DNA of 64,000 bases from CAVSRC01 sp963781775 (GCA_963781775.1 CAWAHE010000019.1:1-64000); one strand, 5' to 3'; positions 33,043 through 44,355 are shown, counted from the first letter of the stretch. Notes: a model not told the origin generated them from the letters alone. Program-made: numbers and translations.

Positions 33043-34497
33043 TCAGGAGAAGCGCGGCGCTTCGCCTGGGGCGGGCGTGTAGGGATAGCTGCCGCGCTTC
33101 AGCACGGCCTCGGTGCCGCCGAGTTCCTCTATGCGCCGCTCCTGATCGTGGAATGCGCGCGCCGAGACTTCGGCCGGGTCGCAGATGTCGCGCAGCCGCC
33201 TTTCGCCTTCCGCAATCGCCGTGTCGTGACCACCGGCGAGGGCGAGGTCGCGCGTCTCCATCGGATCAGCGTCGAGATCGAAGAGCTGCGGCCGGTAGCC
33301 GTCGTAGTGCACATATTTGAAGCGCCCGAAGCGGACCATGAAGATGCCGGTCATCGAGCCGACGGCATGGTATTCGCTGAAGACGGTGCGATCGGCGTCC
33401 TGACCGTCGAGAAGCTTGAGAAGCGATGTTCCCGGAAGCTTGCGCTCTTCGGCTGTAGCGGTCTCGCCGACCGCATCGATGATGGTCGGATAGGCATCGA
33501 CGAGCGACACCGGCGTCGCCACATGACGACCGGCAGGAATGCCCGGGCCATTGAGGATCAGCGGCACGCCCACCGCTTCTTCGTACATGTTCGACTTGCC
33601 CCAGAAGGTGCGTGTGCCGAGATTGTCGCCGTGGTCGCTGGTGTAAACGACCAGCGTATCGCCATCGAGGCCGGTCTCGCGCAGCGTCTTCAGCACACGG
33701 CCGATGTTGTCGTCGAGGAACGAAACCATCCCGTAATAGGCGGCGAGGGCAGTGCGCACGTGGTCCTCGTTGCGGAAGTGATCCTCGTAGTTCTGCACCT
33801 CGCGCAGTTTGCGCAATACGGGATGATCCGGGAAATCAGCCGGATCGCGCAGGCGCGGCAAAGGGAGCTTTTTCAGGTCGTAGAGATTGAAGAACTCCGG
33901 CGGCGCGACCAGCGGGAAATGCGGGCACACAAACGAGATGAACAGGCACCATGGCTTGGCAGGCTTCTTCGCTGCGACGCCTTTCAGCCATTGCATTGCC
34001 TCATCGCGGATGTTGCGATCGTATTGAAGATAGGTCGAGTCACCGGGCCCGGCGTCTCCGGCGAGCTGGCCGGTGCTGTCGCGTGTCGGCGGCGGACGAC
34101 GCAGCATGCCCTGCACGTCGCCTTCTCCCTCCAGCACGTGTAGCGGCAGGATCTCGTTGTCGAAGCCGTTGGGGTCGCTGCTGCCGCGATAGTGCAGCTT
34201 GCCGATGGAGTCGCAGCGGTGGTTGGTGTCGTGCAGCCGATGCCCCCACGACGCCGGCGTGCCGCGATAGGGAAAGGCGTTGTCCCAATAGCCGATGGTG
34301 TGGACGTAGCGCCCGGTGGCAAAGCTCGCGCGGCTGGGCACGCAGATCGGGCAATTGCAGTAGGCGCTCTCGAACTGCGTGCCGCCGGCCGCGAGCGCGT
34401 CCAGATTGGGCGATTTGACGACCGTGTTGCCGTACGAGCCAAGCACGTGTCGGCTGTGCTCGTCGGACATGATGAAAACTACGTTGCGTCCCTGCAT
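33043..34497 (-). CDS. Sulfatase (alkaline phosphatase superfamily, formylglycine type)
   Basis: 484 aa from the ATG at 34497 (a GTG five codons upstream is possible). The Cys-type sulfatase motif CVPSRAS puts the formylglycine precursor at Cys52; metal residues include Asp12 in FIMSDEH and the late YTSDHGDNLG. There is no signal peptide, so it should act in the cytoplasm, like BetC-type choline-sulfatases, and would need FGE-type maturation. It follows a full ABC importer on the same strand, which argues that the operon imports a sulfate ester and cleaves it inside the cell. Confidence 0.9.
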   Translation of the reverse strand: MQGRNVVFIMSDEHSRHVLGSYGNTVVKSPNLDALAAGGTQFESAYCNCPICVPSRASFATGRYVHTIGYWDNAFPYRGTPASWGHRLHDTNHRCDSIGKLHYRGSSDPNGFDNEILPLHVLEGEGDVQGMLRRPPPTRDSTGQLAGDAGPGDSTYLQYDRNIRDEAMQWLKGVAAKKPAKPWCLFISFVCPHFPLVAPPEFFNLYDLKKLPLPRLRDPADFPDHPVLRKLREVQNYEDHFRNEDHVRTALAAYYGMVSFLDDNIGRVLKTLRETGLDGDTLVVYTSDHGDNLGTRTFWGKSNMYEEAVGVPLILNGPGIPAGRHVATPVSLVDAYPTIIDAVGETATAEERKLPGTSLLKLLDGQDADRTVFSEYHAVGSMTGIFMVRFGRFKYVHYDGYRPQLFDLDADPMETRDLALAGGHDTAIAEGERRLRDICDPAEVSARAFHDQERRIEELGGTEAVLKRGSYPYTPAPGEAPRFS

Positions 34498-34518
34498 GGC
34501 TCTTCTTCTCACTGGCGC

Positions 34519-35641
<1,123 letters not shown>

Positions 35642-35654
35642 GCTTTTTCTGCCC

Positions 35655-37382
35655 TCAGATGGCCGGCGTGTCGCCGGCAGACTTGATGCGGCTGCTGTTC
35701 GACAGGCGGTTGAGCGGCAGGCTGACCAGCAGCGTCACCACGATGACGAACACGGCGAGCGCCGCCACGACCTCGAGCTGCCCGAGATCGTTGAGGCGGA
35801 AGATGGCGACGGCGATCGTCTCCGTACCCCCGGAATAAAGAAGGATGGTGGCGCTCAGTTCGCTGAGAGCCGGGATGAAGACGAGCAGGAACGCCACCGC
35901 GAGGCCGGGACGCGCGAGCGGCAGGAGAATGTGCCAGAGGGCACGAAGCCGGGAAGCGCCGGCGATGCGCGCCGCCTCTTCCAGCGAGGGATCGATCTGA
36001 CGGAGCGTGGAGTTCGCGCTGCGGGTCGCCAGCGGCACGAAGCGCGCGACATAGGCGACGAGTAGAATCCAGATCGTGCCGTAGATGGCGAAGGGTGGCC
36101 GGATGAAGGCGAGCAAGACGCCCACCGCCATCACCGTGCCCGGGAGCCCGAGCGGGAGGATGGCGAGGTAGTCGAGGAAACGCCGGCCCCTGGCCTGCGT
36201 GCGCAGGTCCACGTAGGCGACGGTGGCGCCAACGACGACGGCACAGATACCGGCCGCGGCGGCGAGCTTGAAGCTGTTGACGATGCCGCGCACGGCAATC
36301 TGGTTGCTGAACAGCGCCTCGTCGAAATTCGTCAGCGTGAAGTTGGCGGGCGTCAGGCCCTCGATCCAGCTACGGCTGAAGGCGGCGATGGCGAGCACGG
36401 CCACCGGCGCGACGGCGCTGAGGAAGACGACGAGCCCGCAGAAGGCAAACAGGAGCCACTTCCATCCGCCCAGCCTGACGGTCTCGAGGCGCAGCCCGCG
36501 GCCGCCGACTGTCGTGTGCGAGCGGCGCTCGAGATAGCCGCGCTGAAGGATCAGCCCGGCGGCGGTCAGAAGCACCAGCGTCAGCGAGAGAGCCGAAGCC
36601 TCCGCCCAGCGTGGCGGATAGGCGCCGATGACGCCGTAGATGCGGGTCGGCAGGAAGGTGATCTGCGCCGGCAATCCGAGAAACGCCTGCGGTCCGAACA
36701 GGGCCATCGAATCGATCGCCGACAGCAGTGCCCCGCCGGTAATGGCCGGCGCGACCAGCGGCAGGTTGACGCGCAGGAGCACGCCCCAGCGCCGGGCGCC
36801 GAGAAGCTGCGCCGCCTCTTCGTAGGATGCATCGACCGAGCGCAGCGCGCTGTGGGTCATGAAATAGGTGAACGGGAAGACGTGCATCCCGATAACGAAG
36901 ATGACGCCGCCCATGCTGAAGATGTTGAGCGGTCCACGCGCCCACCCGAAGAGCCCCTGCAGGGCGTGGTTGAAGTACCCGGCATCGGGACCGAGCAGGA
37001 TGATGTACGCGATCGCGGTGAGATAGGGCGGCGTGATGTAGGCGAGGGCGACCAGCCCCTGGATCGTCCGGCGCATCGGGATGTCGGTGCGCGCCGTCGC
37101 CCAGGCGAGCGGCACGCCGAGCAGGACGCTGATGATCCCGGCGCCGAATGCCAGGATCAGCGTGTTGACCAGCGGAACGAAATTCTGCGACCGCGTGTAG
37201 ACGCGGGCGATGTAGCCAAACTGGAAATCGCCCGGGATGCCGAAAGCGGCCATCAACAGCCAGAGCAGGGGATAGCCGACGATAAGGAGAAGCAGCCCGA
37301 TCGCGATGGCGAATACGAGCGTGCTTCCCTCAAATCGGCTCTGGCGGCGCGCGAATCCCGCCTCCGGCGTCGCCACGATCAT
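35655..37382 (-). CDS. Iron/2-aminoethylphosphonate-type ABC transporter permease (fused double domain)
   Basis: 575 aa with about 12 transmembrane segments and two BPD_transp_1 units. Each unit has its own EAA loop: VDASYEEAAQLLGARRWGVLL in the N-terminal half and IDPSLEEAARIAGASRLRAL in the C-terminal half. This fused form is typical of AfuB/FbpB/PhnU-like importers. Lies between the binding-protein and ATPase genes. Substrate cannot be told from the permease; the sulfatase at the operon's end favours a sulfate ester. Confidence 0.9.
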   Translation of the reverse strand: MIVATPEAGFARRQSRFEGSTLVFAIAIGLLLLIVGYPLLWLLMAAFGIPGDFQFGYIARVYTRSQNFVPLVNTLILAFGAGIISVLLGVPLAWATARTDIPMRRTIQGLVALAYITPPYLTAIAYIILLGPDAGYFNHALQGLFGWARGPLNIFSMGGVIFVIGMHVFPFTYFMTHSALRSVDASYEEAAQLLGARRWGVLLRVNLPLVAPAITGGALLSAIDSMALFGPQAFLGLPAQITFLPTRIYGVIGAYPPRWAEASALSLTLVLLTAAGLILQRGYLERRSHTTVGGRGLRLETVRLGGWKWLLFAFCGLVVFLSAVAPVAVLAIAAFSRSWIEGLTPANFTLTNFDEALFSNQIAVRGIVNSFKLAAAAGICAVVVGATVAYVDLRTQARGRRFLDYLAILPLGLPGTVMAVGVLLAFIRPPFAIYGTIWILLVAYVARFVPLATRSANSTLRQIDPSLEEAARIAGASRLRALWHILLPLARPGLAVAFLLVFIPALSELSATILLYSGGTETIAVAIFRLNDLGQLEVVAALAVFVIVVTLLVSLPLNRLSNSSRIKSAGDTPAI

Positions 37383-37422
37383 TGCTCCCTAGGCCCGCGC
37401 GAACGGCGACCGTGGCCGTGTG

Positions 37423-38481
37423 CTAGATGCCCCACTCGCCGCCGAAGACGTCGGTCATGCGCTGCAGGATGTCCTGCCGCTTGTTCTTGTACTCCGCGTA
37501 GTCGAGCGTGAGCAGCTTGATCTTGTCGAGCGGTGGGCTGCCGGTCGGCGGTGCAACGTCGGTGCGGCTGGAATATTTTCCACCCTTCACCAGCAGTTCC
37601 TGCGCCTCCTTGCCCATCCAGAATTCGTGGAAGAGGAAGGCGGCATTCGGGCTCGCCGATCCCTTGACGAGTCCAACCGCGCCCGGCTCGGTCGGCACGC
37701 CTTCCGGCGGATAGACAAAATCCGTCGGCTTGCCCTGCTGCTTCGAGCGCCAGGCGATGTTGTCGTTGGTGGCGAAGGCCGCGCCGCGCTCGCCGCTCTC
37801 GAGAACCTGCGTGACCAGCTGTGGCGACGCCACGCGGAGCGGCTCGTTGGCGGCCAACGCCTCGAGCAGTTCCCATCCGAGATGCTGCGCCATCGTGTAG
37901 AGACGCGGTGCGCCATCGCCATTGGCGCTGCTGAAGAATGTCAGGCGGCCCTTGAACTCCGGCTTGGTGAGGTCTTTCCAGGTCTTGGGCGCCTTGTCGC
38001 CACCGAACTCATTGACGTTGTACTGGACGACGCCCTGGGTCAGCCGGTCGGCCATCCAGGTTCCGTCGGGGTCGCGCAGGTCCGGTGAGATGACCGCCTC
38101 TGCGTCGGATTTCTTTTCCAGAAGCAGGCCGCGCTCCTTCATCACCAGCAATGCAGCGAGGTCCGATGCGTCGACCATGTCAGCCTGGATGCGGCCGGCG
38201 TCCGCCTCGGCGAGCACCTTGGACGTGACGTCGGCCGATCCGCCGCGGAAGTACTCGACGGAAATGCCGTACTTCTCCTTGAACGGACCGACGATGGCGT
38301 CGACGATCTTGGTGTCGAGGCTGGTGTAGAGCGTAACCTTTCCTTCGGCCTTGGCTTTGGCCATGTCGACCTCGGACGCCATGGTCGGCATCCCGTCAGC
38401 GGCCCAGGCCCGGCGACCCGCGAGCAAGACGGGGGCGGCGGCGAGGCCCTTCAGAATTGTGCGGCGTGGCAGTTTCTTCAT
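37423..38481 (-). CDS. ABC transporter substrate-binding protein (AfuA/PhnS type)
   Basis: 352 aa with a Tat-like signal (KKLPRRTILKGLAAAPVLLAG, twin Arg). The mature part has KVTLYTSLDTKIVDAIVGPF, FRGGSADVTSKVLAE, DMVDASDLAAL and a PPEGVPTEPGAVGLVKGSASP segment, typical of family 1 Fe(III)/polyamine/aminoethylphosphonate-type receptors. It lacks the two adjacent Tyr residues common in ferric-binding proteins, so a small organic ligand is plausible. First gene of the operon; divergent from a LysR regulator. Confidence 0.9.
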   Translation of the reverse strand: MKKLPRRTILKGLAAAPVLLAGRRAWAADGMPTMASEVDMAKAKAEGKVTLYTSLDTKIVDAIVGPFKEKYGISVEYFRGGSADVTSKVLAEADAGRIQADMVDASDLAALLVMKERGLLLEKKSDAEAVISPDLRDPDGTWMADRLTQGVVQYNVNEFGGDKAPKTWKDLTKPEFKGRLTFFSSANGDGAPRLYTMAQHLGWELLEALAANEPLRVASPQLVTQVLESGERGAAFATNDNIAWRSKQQGKPTDFVYPPEGVPTEPGAVGLVKGSASPNAAFLFHEFWMGKEAQELLVKGGKYSSRTDVAPPTGSPPLDKIKLLTLDYAEYKNKRQDILQRMTDVFGGEWGI

Positions 38482-38590
38482 GGATCTTCCTCCCTAGAAG
38501 CTTCCGATGCGAAGCCGACGTCTTGTTGCTTTTGCGCCAAATATTGACGGTCGGCCGGAAGGGTGACAAGCACTAATGGGAAGATGATCG

Positions 38591-38605
38591 ATAACCTATG
38601 GTAAT
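38591..38605. promoter_or_regulatory. LysR-type operator candidate
   Basis: ATAACCTATGGTAAT contains a T-N11-A core with imperfect dyad symmetry and ends three bases before the LysR gene's ATG at 38609, in the region divergent from the binding-protein gene. The location fits LysR autoregulation and control of the ABC operon. Confidence 0.5.
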
Positions 38606-38608
38606 CGC

Positions 38609-39517
38609 ATGTTCGATCTGCGCACCGTCGACTATTTTCTGACCGCGGTCGCCCGCGGTTCGCTCCGCGCCGCGGCTCAGGAGCTCGGCGTCACCCAGCC
38701 CGCCCTGACCAAGGCCATCCGCAGGCTGGAAAACTCATTTGGCGTGCCGCTCTTCGACCGGCAGGCGCGCGGTGTTACGCCGACGGTCTACGGAACGGCG
38801 GTCTTGCGTCACGCCAAGGATGTGAAGGCCGCCCTCGGCGCGGCCTGGGACGAGGTGGAGGCGCTGCGCACCGGCAGCGCGGGACTCGTCAAGATCGGCG
38901 CCGGACCGTCGTGGCAGGATGCGGTCCTGCCCGAGGCGATTGCCGAACTGCGCATCACTCGCCCCGGTGTCCGGATGCACGTCATGGGCGGCGGGGACGA
39001 CCAGCTCAAGGACCTCCTCAAAAGCGGCGCTCTCGACTTTGTCCTTGCCGCCGTTCCGGAAACACCGAGGCTGGAGCCGGAACTGGCTTGGCAGCCACTG
39101 CTGGCTGACGAGTATTGCGTCATCGCGGATGTGCACCATCCGTTGCGCGGGCGCGGCGAGGTGCGCCCCGAAGACCTTCTCGCCTATCCGTGGATTCTGC
39201 CGCCGGCGACGTCATACATGGTTGGCCGGCTCCACCATCTCCTCCGTGCCGCGGGGTTGCCACCGCCGCTGCCATCTATTGAGACCGACGTCATCCCGTT
39301 GAAATTGGCCTTGATGAGGAACAGCGACTACCTCAGCTATCATGCGTCGGCGCACCTGGCGGGGTTCGCCCCCGGCTATATCAGGCCGATCGAAGTGCCC
39401 GGCACGCGCGCCATGCGGCAGGCGGGGCTGATCAATCGTCGTGGCATTGATTTCAGTCCGGCCGCCAAAGCACTCATCAAGATCTTGGAGCGGCTCTGCG
39501 TTGAATTTGCCCGCTAG
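38609..39517 (+). CDS. LysR-family transcriptional regulator
   Basis: 302 aa. The N-terminal HTH (about 4-62) is FDLRTVDYFLTAVARGSLRAAAQELGVTQPALTKAIRRLENSFGVPLFDR, a canonical LysR domain; residues 90-295 form the periplasmic-binding-like effector domain. Divergent from the importer/sulfatase operon, so it is the probable activator, responding to the imported sulfate ester or a breakdown product. Confidence 0.93.
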   Translation: MFDLRTVDYFLTAVARGSLRAAAQELGVTQPALTKAIRRLENSFGVPLFDRQARGVTPTVYGTAVLRHAKDVKAALGAAWDEVEALRTGSAGLVKIGAGPSWQDAVLPEAIAELRITRPGVRMHVMGGGDDQLKDLLKSGALDFVLAAVPETPRLEPELAWQPLLADEYCVIADVHHPLRGRGEVRPEDLLAYPWILPPATSYMVGRLHHLLRAAGLPPPLPSIETDVIPLKLALMRNSDYLSYHASAHLAGFAPGYIRPIEVPGTRAMRQAGLINRRGIDFSPAAKALIKILERLCVEFAR

Positions 39518-39870
39518 CTTTGCCTTGCGGTCAGTGGCCGTTTGTACAAAACGCATACCACTGTTTGCGCCCTGTCCGTGGCCAAGTCTCTGGCAATGTT
39601 CAGCAATTTCGTTCCGAGAAAGTCGCGGCGGCGCGGAGGGGCACCGGGGCAACGTTGCCCCCGCGGCCCCAGGCCAGTGGATGGCCGTGCGCCTCTCAAA
39701 ATCGTCCGTCTACACGGACGGCTCTTGCGAACCGGTCGTTGGGCGGTGATTGCCGCCTGCCGGACGCCGCCGCCAATAGCGGACATCGGCTGGCGACATC
39801 CGCCGAAAATCGGTTACTCTAGACGCTGCCCACGAACTCGGCCGCCCAGCGACAGGAGCATCGTGGCCTA
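39518..39870. other. Intergenic region with a 16-bp perfect palindrome
   Basis: No supported gene. The stretch holds the perfect palindrome GGGGCAACGTTGCCCC at 39646-39661 and a smaller inverted repeat (GTCCGT-N4-ACGGAC, about 39705-39720). Either may be a regulatory site or part of a hairpin. The segment just before the MFS gene carries ACAGGAG at 39852-39858. Confidence 0.5.
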
Positions 39871-41118
39871 TTGGACTCGCAGGCACGACTATCCGATAAG
39901 GACGCCGCTCGAGCCGTTCGAGCGAATACCCTGATTCTGGCCATTTGCATGGCGCTCAGTTGGGCGGTCGTGCAACTGACCGCGGCTGTTTCGGCCGTAA
40001 CCCTTTCCCAACTGACCGGACGAACATCGTTGGGCGGTATCGCCCCCGGTATCTTTCTTGCGAGTTGGGCCGTTGCCAGCCTCCAGATGGGGCGCTTCAT
40101 GGACCGGCGCGGGCGGGCGACAGGGTTGCGGGCCGGCTTCGCCGTCGGCGTGGTTGGAACTGCCCTAGTGTTCGTCGGGACCAGCAACGGGTCCGTTGTG
40201 GCGTTCCTCCTCGGCCTGATTTGCGTCGGCATGTGCGGCGGGACAATCAACCTCGCCCGCGCCGGAGCGGCCGACATGTATCCGCCGGAACGTCGGGCTC
40301 GGGGGATCAGCTATGTTCTCCTCGGAGCGGCTATCGGCGCAATTATCAGCCCGATCGCGTTTTCACCTCTGCTTGCCGGCGTGCGGAGCGGCACTGGGGC
40401 ACTAGCCATTCCCTGGCTCGTCGCCGGAGGACTCCTCGCGCTTGGTGCGCTCGTCACATTCGGTATTCGCATCGATCCCGTCGAGATCGCCGCCCGCGGA
40501 ACTTCCAATGTCGCTCAGGCTAAGCTGCCGCAGCGTTCCCTCGGCACGCTAGTTCGCCTGCCTGCCGTGGCGCCTGCGATGTTTGCCGCAGTCGTCTCCC
40601 AAGCCATCATGTCCGGATTGATGACGGTGATCGGGCTCGTGATGGTTCAGCGCGGACATGATTTCGGCGCGGTCGCGTTGACGATGAGCGTCCACTTCGT
40701 CGGAATGTTCGGTCTTGTTCTCGTCGCGGGCCACGTCGTCGACTGGCTTGGACGCCAGCGTTCGATCATGCTTGGCCTGCTTGTCATGACAGGCGGTGTG
40801 CTCATTCTCCTGACAAGTCCCGGCCTGCAGGCCTTGTTGCCGGGGATGTTCGCCATCGGTCTGGGGTGGAACCTGGCGTTCGTTGGCTCTACGGCGGTGA
40901 TGGGAGACGCGGCGGGCCCGCACGAGCGAGCTGGTCTTCTGGGTTTCAATGACTTTGTTGCTACTGCGGCGGCTGCCATCGTCGCCGTCCTCGCCGGCAT
41001 GGTCCTCGGCATGGGCGGATTCATCCCACTCGCTCTGACGGCGGCAACCGTCTCGCTCCTGCCGCTCGCTTTTCTTCGTCGGTCTCGTGGCCGCCCAGCG
41101 GGCGTCGGCCGGGCCTAA
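39871..41118 (+). CDS. MFS transporter
   Basis: 415 aa with 12 hydrophobic segments. Start is probably TTG at 39871 with an AGGAG site 12 bases ahead; a nearby GTG is in another frame that ends early. MFS features are the loop between helices 2 and 3 (GRFMDRRGRATGL, the D/G-R-x-G-R motif) and a similar loop DWLGRQRS in the second half. Substrate is unknown. The next gene on the opposite strand is a small DUF1127 protein. Confidence 0.87.
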   Translation: MDSQARLSDKDAARAVRANTLILAICMALSWAVVQLTAAVSAVTLSQLTGRTSLGGIAPGIFLASWAVASLQMGRFMDRRGRATGLRAGFAVGVVGTALVFVGTSNGSVVAFLLGLICVGMCGGTINLARAGAADMYPPERRARGISYVLLGAAIGAIISPIAFSPLLAGVRSGTGALAIPWLVAGGLLALGALVTFGIRIDPVEIAARGTSNVAQAKLPQRSLGTLVRLPAVAPAMFAAVVSQAIMSGLMTVIGLVMVQRGHDFGAVALTMSVHFVGMFGLVLVAGHVVDWLGRQRSIMLGLLVMTGGVLILLTSPGLQALLPGMFAIGLGWNLAFVGSTAVMGDAAGPHERAGLLGFNDFVATAAAAIVAVLAGMVLGMGGFIPLALTAATVSLLPLAFLRRSRGRPAGVGRA

Positions 41119-41196
41119 TAACGCGGCATGTCTGCTAAGAGCCAAGGGCGGACCGACGCGGTTCAATCGGACGTATCAGCTCCTAACTTTTGCGCG

Positions 41197-41442
41197 TTAG
41201 CGCATTGACATCAAATTCGCGATCAGGCCCGGCTCAACACGGATTGACGGCCGGGGGCGCTGCCCGCTCCACCTTTCAATGCCGATATCCTTGAGCTGCG
41301 CGTCGCCAAGCTCATCAAGGATCACACCTGTGCGCGTCGACTGCGACCGCCAGAGGCTTGAGACGAGCATTGTACGGAGATGAAGAAGTGCCAACACGTT
41401 GGCATGCGCTGCGGCAATCGTTGATCTGGACGGATGGGACAT
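41197..41442 (-). CDS. DUF1127-like small protein
   Basis: 81 aa from the ATG at 41442, which has AAGGAGAG six bases ahead; longer frames upstream lack sites. The core LDELGDAQLKDIGIERW matches the DUF1127/YjiS motif (LxxLxDxxLxDIGI/LxR). These short proteins are common in alphaproteobacteria and in some species bind RNA or affect carbon and phosphate metabolism; the role here is not known. Confidence 0.7.
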   Translation of the reverse strand: MSHPSRSTIAAAHANVLALLHLRTMLVSSLWRSQSTRTGVILDELGDAQLKDIGIERWSGQRPRPSIRVEPGLIANLMSMR

Positions 41443-41636
41443 TGTTGCTCTCCTTGGCCATCGACGCGGAGAGTTTGCCGTGCGACCGTTTTTTGCCGGT
41501 CGAAAAAGACGTGAAATGCCCGGGCGACTGGCCACCTCCTGCGTGAAATCGGCGTTAAATCGGTCCGAAACGGTGCTATTTTCGGCTCGCCGGGAGAGCG
41601 ACGTGGCCATGCACCTGTTTGGCGGTTGAGACTGGA

Positions 41637-43511
41637 AACGCCGGATGGTGAGCAGACCCGGCTGCCCACGCGGAAGCCATGGCTCCTTCTCGCGGCGCTG
41701 GCATTACGCAGCACGGGATAACGCGAGACGCCCTTTGTGAGCGTTCTGGCCGGATAGCGAGAAACGTCAGGCGCGGAACAGCTTGCGTCAGGCACTTCCG
41801 CCATTCGCAGATTTCTTCCCGCCGACGCCTCCGGCATGCACCTCGATGGCAACTTGGAGACCGTTCAGATCACGGCCGAAGACCCGCGATTCGATGTTTG
41901 GCGTTTCGACGCGCTTCTCGCGACTGGCGAGCCTTCGACCCTTGGCCAAGCGGCAGACCTCTATCGTGGCGACCTCTGAGGGCATCGAAGTAGCCGACCC
42001 ACTCGACCAGCGGTTTTCGTCCCATCGGGGCGCTTATCGCGGCAAGGCGTTGGCACTGGTCGAGCAACTTAGTCAGGTGCCGGAGACCTATCGCAAGACA
42101 GTCGAGGTCTCGGCGAAGCGTTGCCGAGCGACTGCTGTCCGCAGATCCTCCGCAGAGGAAGCACATCGCTCTCAGATCCGGATCTACCAGCATCAGCGGC
42201 GAAGAACGCGACCCGGGGGCAGTGAGCTCTGAAGGTGGCGCTAAAGCGCGAGCTTGGGGCGGAGCCCGAACCGCAGACCAGCCTATTGATCACCAACCCG
42301 ACCATCGCCGTGTCTGAAGATGGCGGGAAGCAGGTCGGTCCGTTGCTGGCGCTGTCCGGGCCGCGTCGGCGGGACAGCGGCCAGCCGTCTATCATCGTAA
42401 TGCCGTTTGAAAATCTTAGCGGGGTCGCCGACGAGTACTTTGTCGATGGGGTTGTGGAGGAGATCACGTCTGCGCTGTCTCGCGTGCGGGAGTTCTTTGT
42501 GATCGCGCGGCAATCGGCCTTCACCTATAAGGGCCGCTACGTGGATGTTCGCGAGGTCGGCCGCGAACTCGGCGTTCGCTACGTCGTCGAGGGAACGGTG
42601 CGGCGAGGCGGGGACCGCCTGCGCATCTCTGTGCAGCTGGTCGATGCGGAAACGCGCACGCAGCTCTGGTCCGAGCGTTACGAAGGGGCGAACACCGATA
42701 TCTTCGCCTTCCAGGATCAGATCGCGCGCAGGTGGCCGGGGCAATCAATCCGGCGGTGCGCAACGCCGAGATCGATTCTGTCCGAGCAAGCCGCCGGGCA
42801 GCCTGCGCGCCTATGATCTGGTGCTGCAGGCCTATCCGAAGATTTGAGCCAGGATGCCGGAGACAATCGTGAGGCGATTGCCCTCCTCGATGGCGCAATC
42901 GAGGCAGAACCGCAATACGGACGGGCCCACGCTTTGCTTGCTTGGTGCCACTCACGCGAGATTGTCTATCTTTGGTCAACGAACCAACAGGAGAGTCTTC
43001 AGCGGGCGCAGACAGCAATTGATGCATCGGCGAACCTGATCAACGACGATCCGACTGCTCTTGCGGCAGTCGGGGCGGTGATCAGTCAGTGCATGGACGA
43101 TCTCCCGAGGGCCGCCTCCTATGTAGAAGAGCTCTTGCCCTCGATCCCAACGGCGCGTGGGCCTGGGCTCGATATGCATGGGTGGCGATCTATCAATACC
43201 AACCGGACCAGGCGATCGAGAGATTCGAGCGATCTCTGGCACTCAGCCCACTCGATCCGCACGAGTTCAACCTGCGCTCCGGCATCGCGTCGGCCTATGG
43301 CCAAAAAGGTGAATACGCTCATGCCGCGAAGCTGATGCAGGAGGTGCTCAGTCGATTCCCGAAAGCCACTTGGGCCTATCGCCAATTGGCGTACCTGTCA
43401 GCGCTTGCTGGCGACCTAACGACCGCGCACGAGTTCAGTCAAAAGACTTCTCGCTGCTTACCCCAATGTCTCGGTGGAACGAATGAAGCAGCAACATCCC
43501 TCGCGCAATAG
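41637..43511 (+). pseudogene. Decayed SARP/BTAD-TPR regulator gene
   Basis: Successive fragments in different frames recreate one protein. Around 41640 there is TRLPTRKPWLLLAALALRS (SARP N-terminus), near 41850-41970 a BTAD-like WRFDALLATGEPSTLGQAADLY, at 42235 ALKRELGAEPEPQTSLL (BTAD end), then IIVMPFENLSGVADEYF and RELGVRYVVEGTVRRGGDRL (FlgO/adenylate-cyclase-associated domain), and TPR helices to 43511. In-frame stops (TGA near 42236 and 42845) and at least four shifts (about 41.7, 42.73, 42.79 and 43.13 kb) interrupt it. An intact relative is a regulator of about 600 aa. Now a pseudogene. Confidence 0.8.
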
Positions 43512-43621
43512 GCCGGCAGTCTTCGATCGGATGGTCGAGGGATGGAGACTCGCGGGTTTGCCTGAGAAATAGCGGCGCACCGCAGCCCGGTGGATAATTG
43601 TGCGGCGTCCGCATTGGGTCA

Positions 43622-43660
43622 AAAGCGGATATCCGGTCGACAAGATCCGATGTCCGCTTT
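43622..43660. repeat. Inverted repeat downstream of the pseudogene
   Basis: AAAGCGGATATC (43622-43633) and GATGTCCGCTTT (43649-43660) pair with one mismatch and a 15-base loop. Similar AAAGCGGACAT elements occur scattered in rhizobial genomes, so this may be an interspersed repeat copy. The rest of 43512-43794 shows no gene. Confidence 0.5.
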
Positions 43661-43794
43661 GCCCGTGAGAGCGGACCTTGAGCGGTCCACCTCAGCAGGC
43701 AGTTCGGTGGCCGTTGGTGGGTCCACGCCCCCGGCGACCATACGTTAGTTCAGCGATAGTGCCGGCAGTTACCCGGGATGCTTGCGATGGCAGT

Positions 43795-44106
43795 TCAGTA
43801 GCTGCGCGACTGTGCCCGCAGCTCCATCGCCCTCTGCTCGACCTGGTCTTGCGGCACCAGCAGGTAGCCGCGCTGGTCCATGCACGCCCTGTCGACACTG
43901 TTGAATGCCTGCGTGCAGGCAGCTTTGTCGACTGCGAACTTCTGGGCCAGCGCCGGGTTGTCCCTGCCCGACAGGCCATCCTTGCGGAGCCAGATGCCCG
44001 TCACCGCGCCGGGAGGCGCGCCGTAGCCTGGGCCGTTGCCGGAACTGGCGCAGCCGGCCAGCAGGGTGAGGGTGGTGAGCGCGACGATAACCTTGGCGGT
44101 TTTCAT
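43795..44106 (-). CDS. Small outer-membrane or periplasmic lipoprotein, unknown function
   Basis: 103 aa starting at ATG 44106. Signal peptide MKTAKVIVALTTLTLLAGC ends in a lipobox (LAGC), so Cys19 should be lipidated. The mature part is Gly/Pro-rich at first and then has CTQAFNSVDRACMDQRGYLL with two Cys that may bridge, a style seen in small entericidin-like or DUF lipoproteins. No family is named with confidence. The frame continues open upstream but without a start. Divergent from the flavoprotein gene. Confidence 0.7.
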   Translation of the reverse strand: MKTAKVIVALTTLTLLAGCASSGNGPGYGAPPGAVTGIWLRKDGLSGRDNPALAQKFAVDKAACTQAFNSVDRACMDQRGYLLVPQDQVEQRAMELRAQSRSY

Positions 44107-44355
44107 TGGATTTCTCTCATGCCAGCCCCCGCTGCCCTGCGTATATCGCCGTCTGTTCGGGCATAGCAATGTCCACAACGTGGCGAGCCGCCCGAAAAGC
44201 CCGCGCTGTGACATGTCGGCGACGATCTCCGGGACGCGGTGGCCGGCATCGGCCCGGGGATTTGCCTCGGACAGGACACCGCGATAAGCGCTTCGCGTGA
44301 TGACGGGGCCTGTCGCCCGGCCACCGGCGGATTCGCGCGCATAAGAAGGTCCCCC

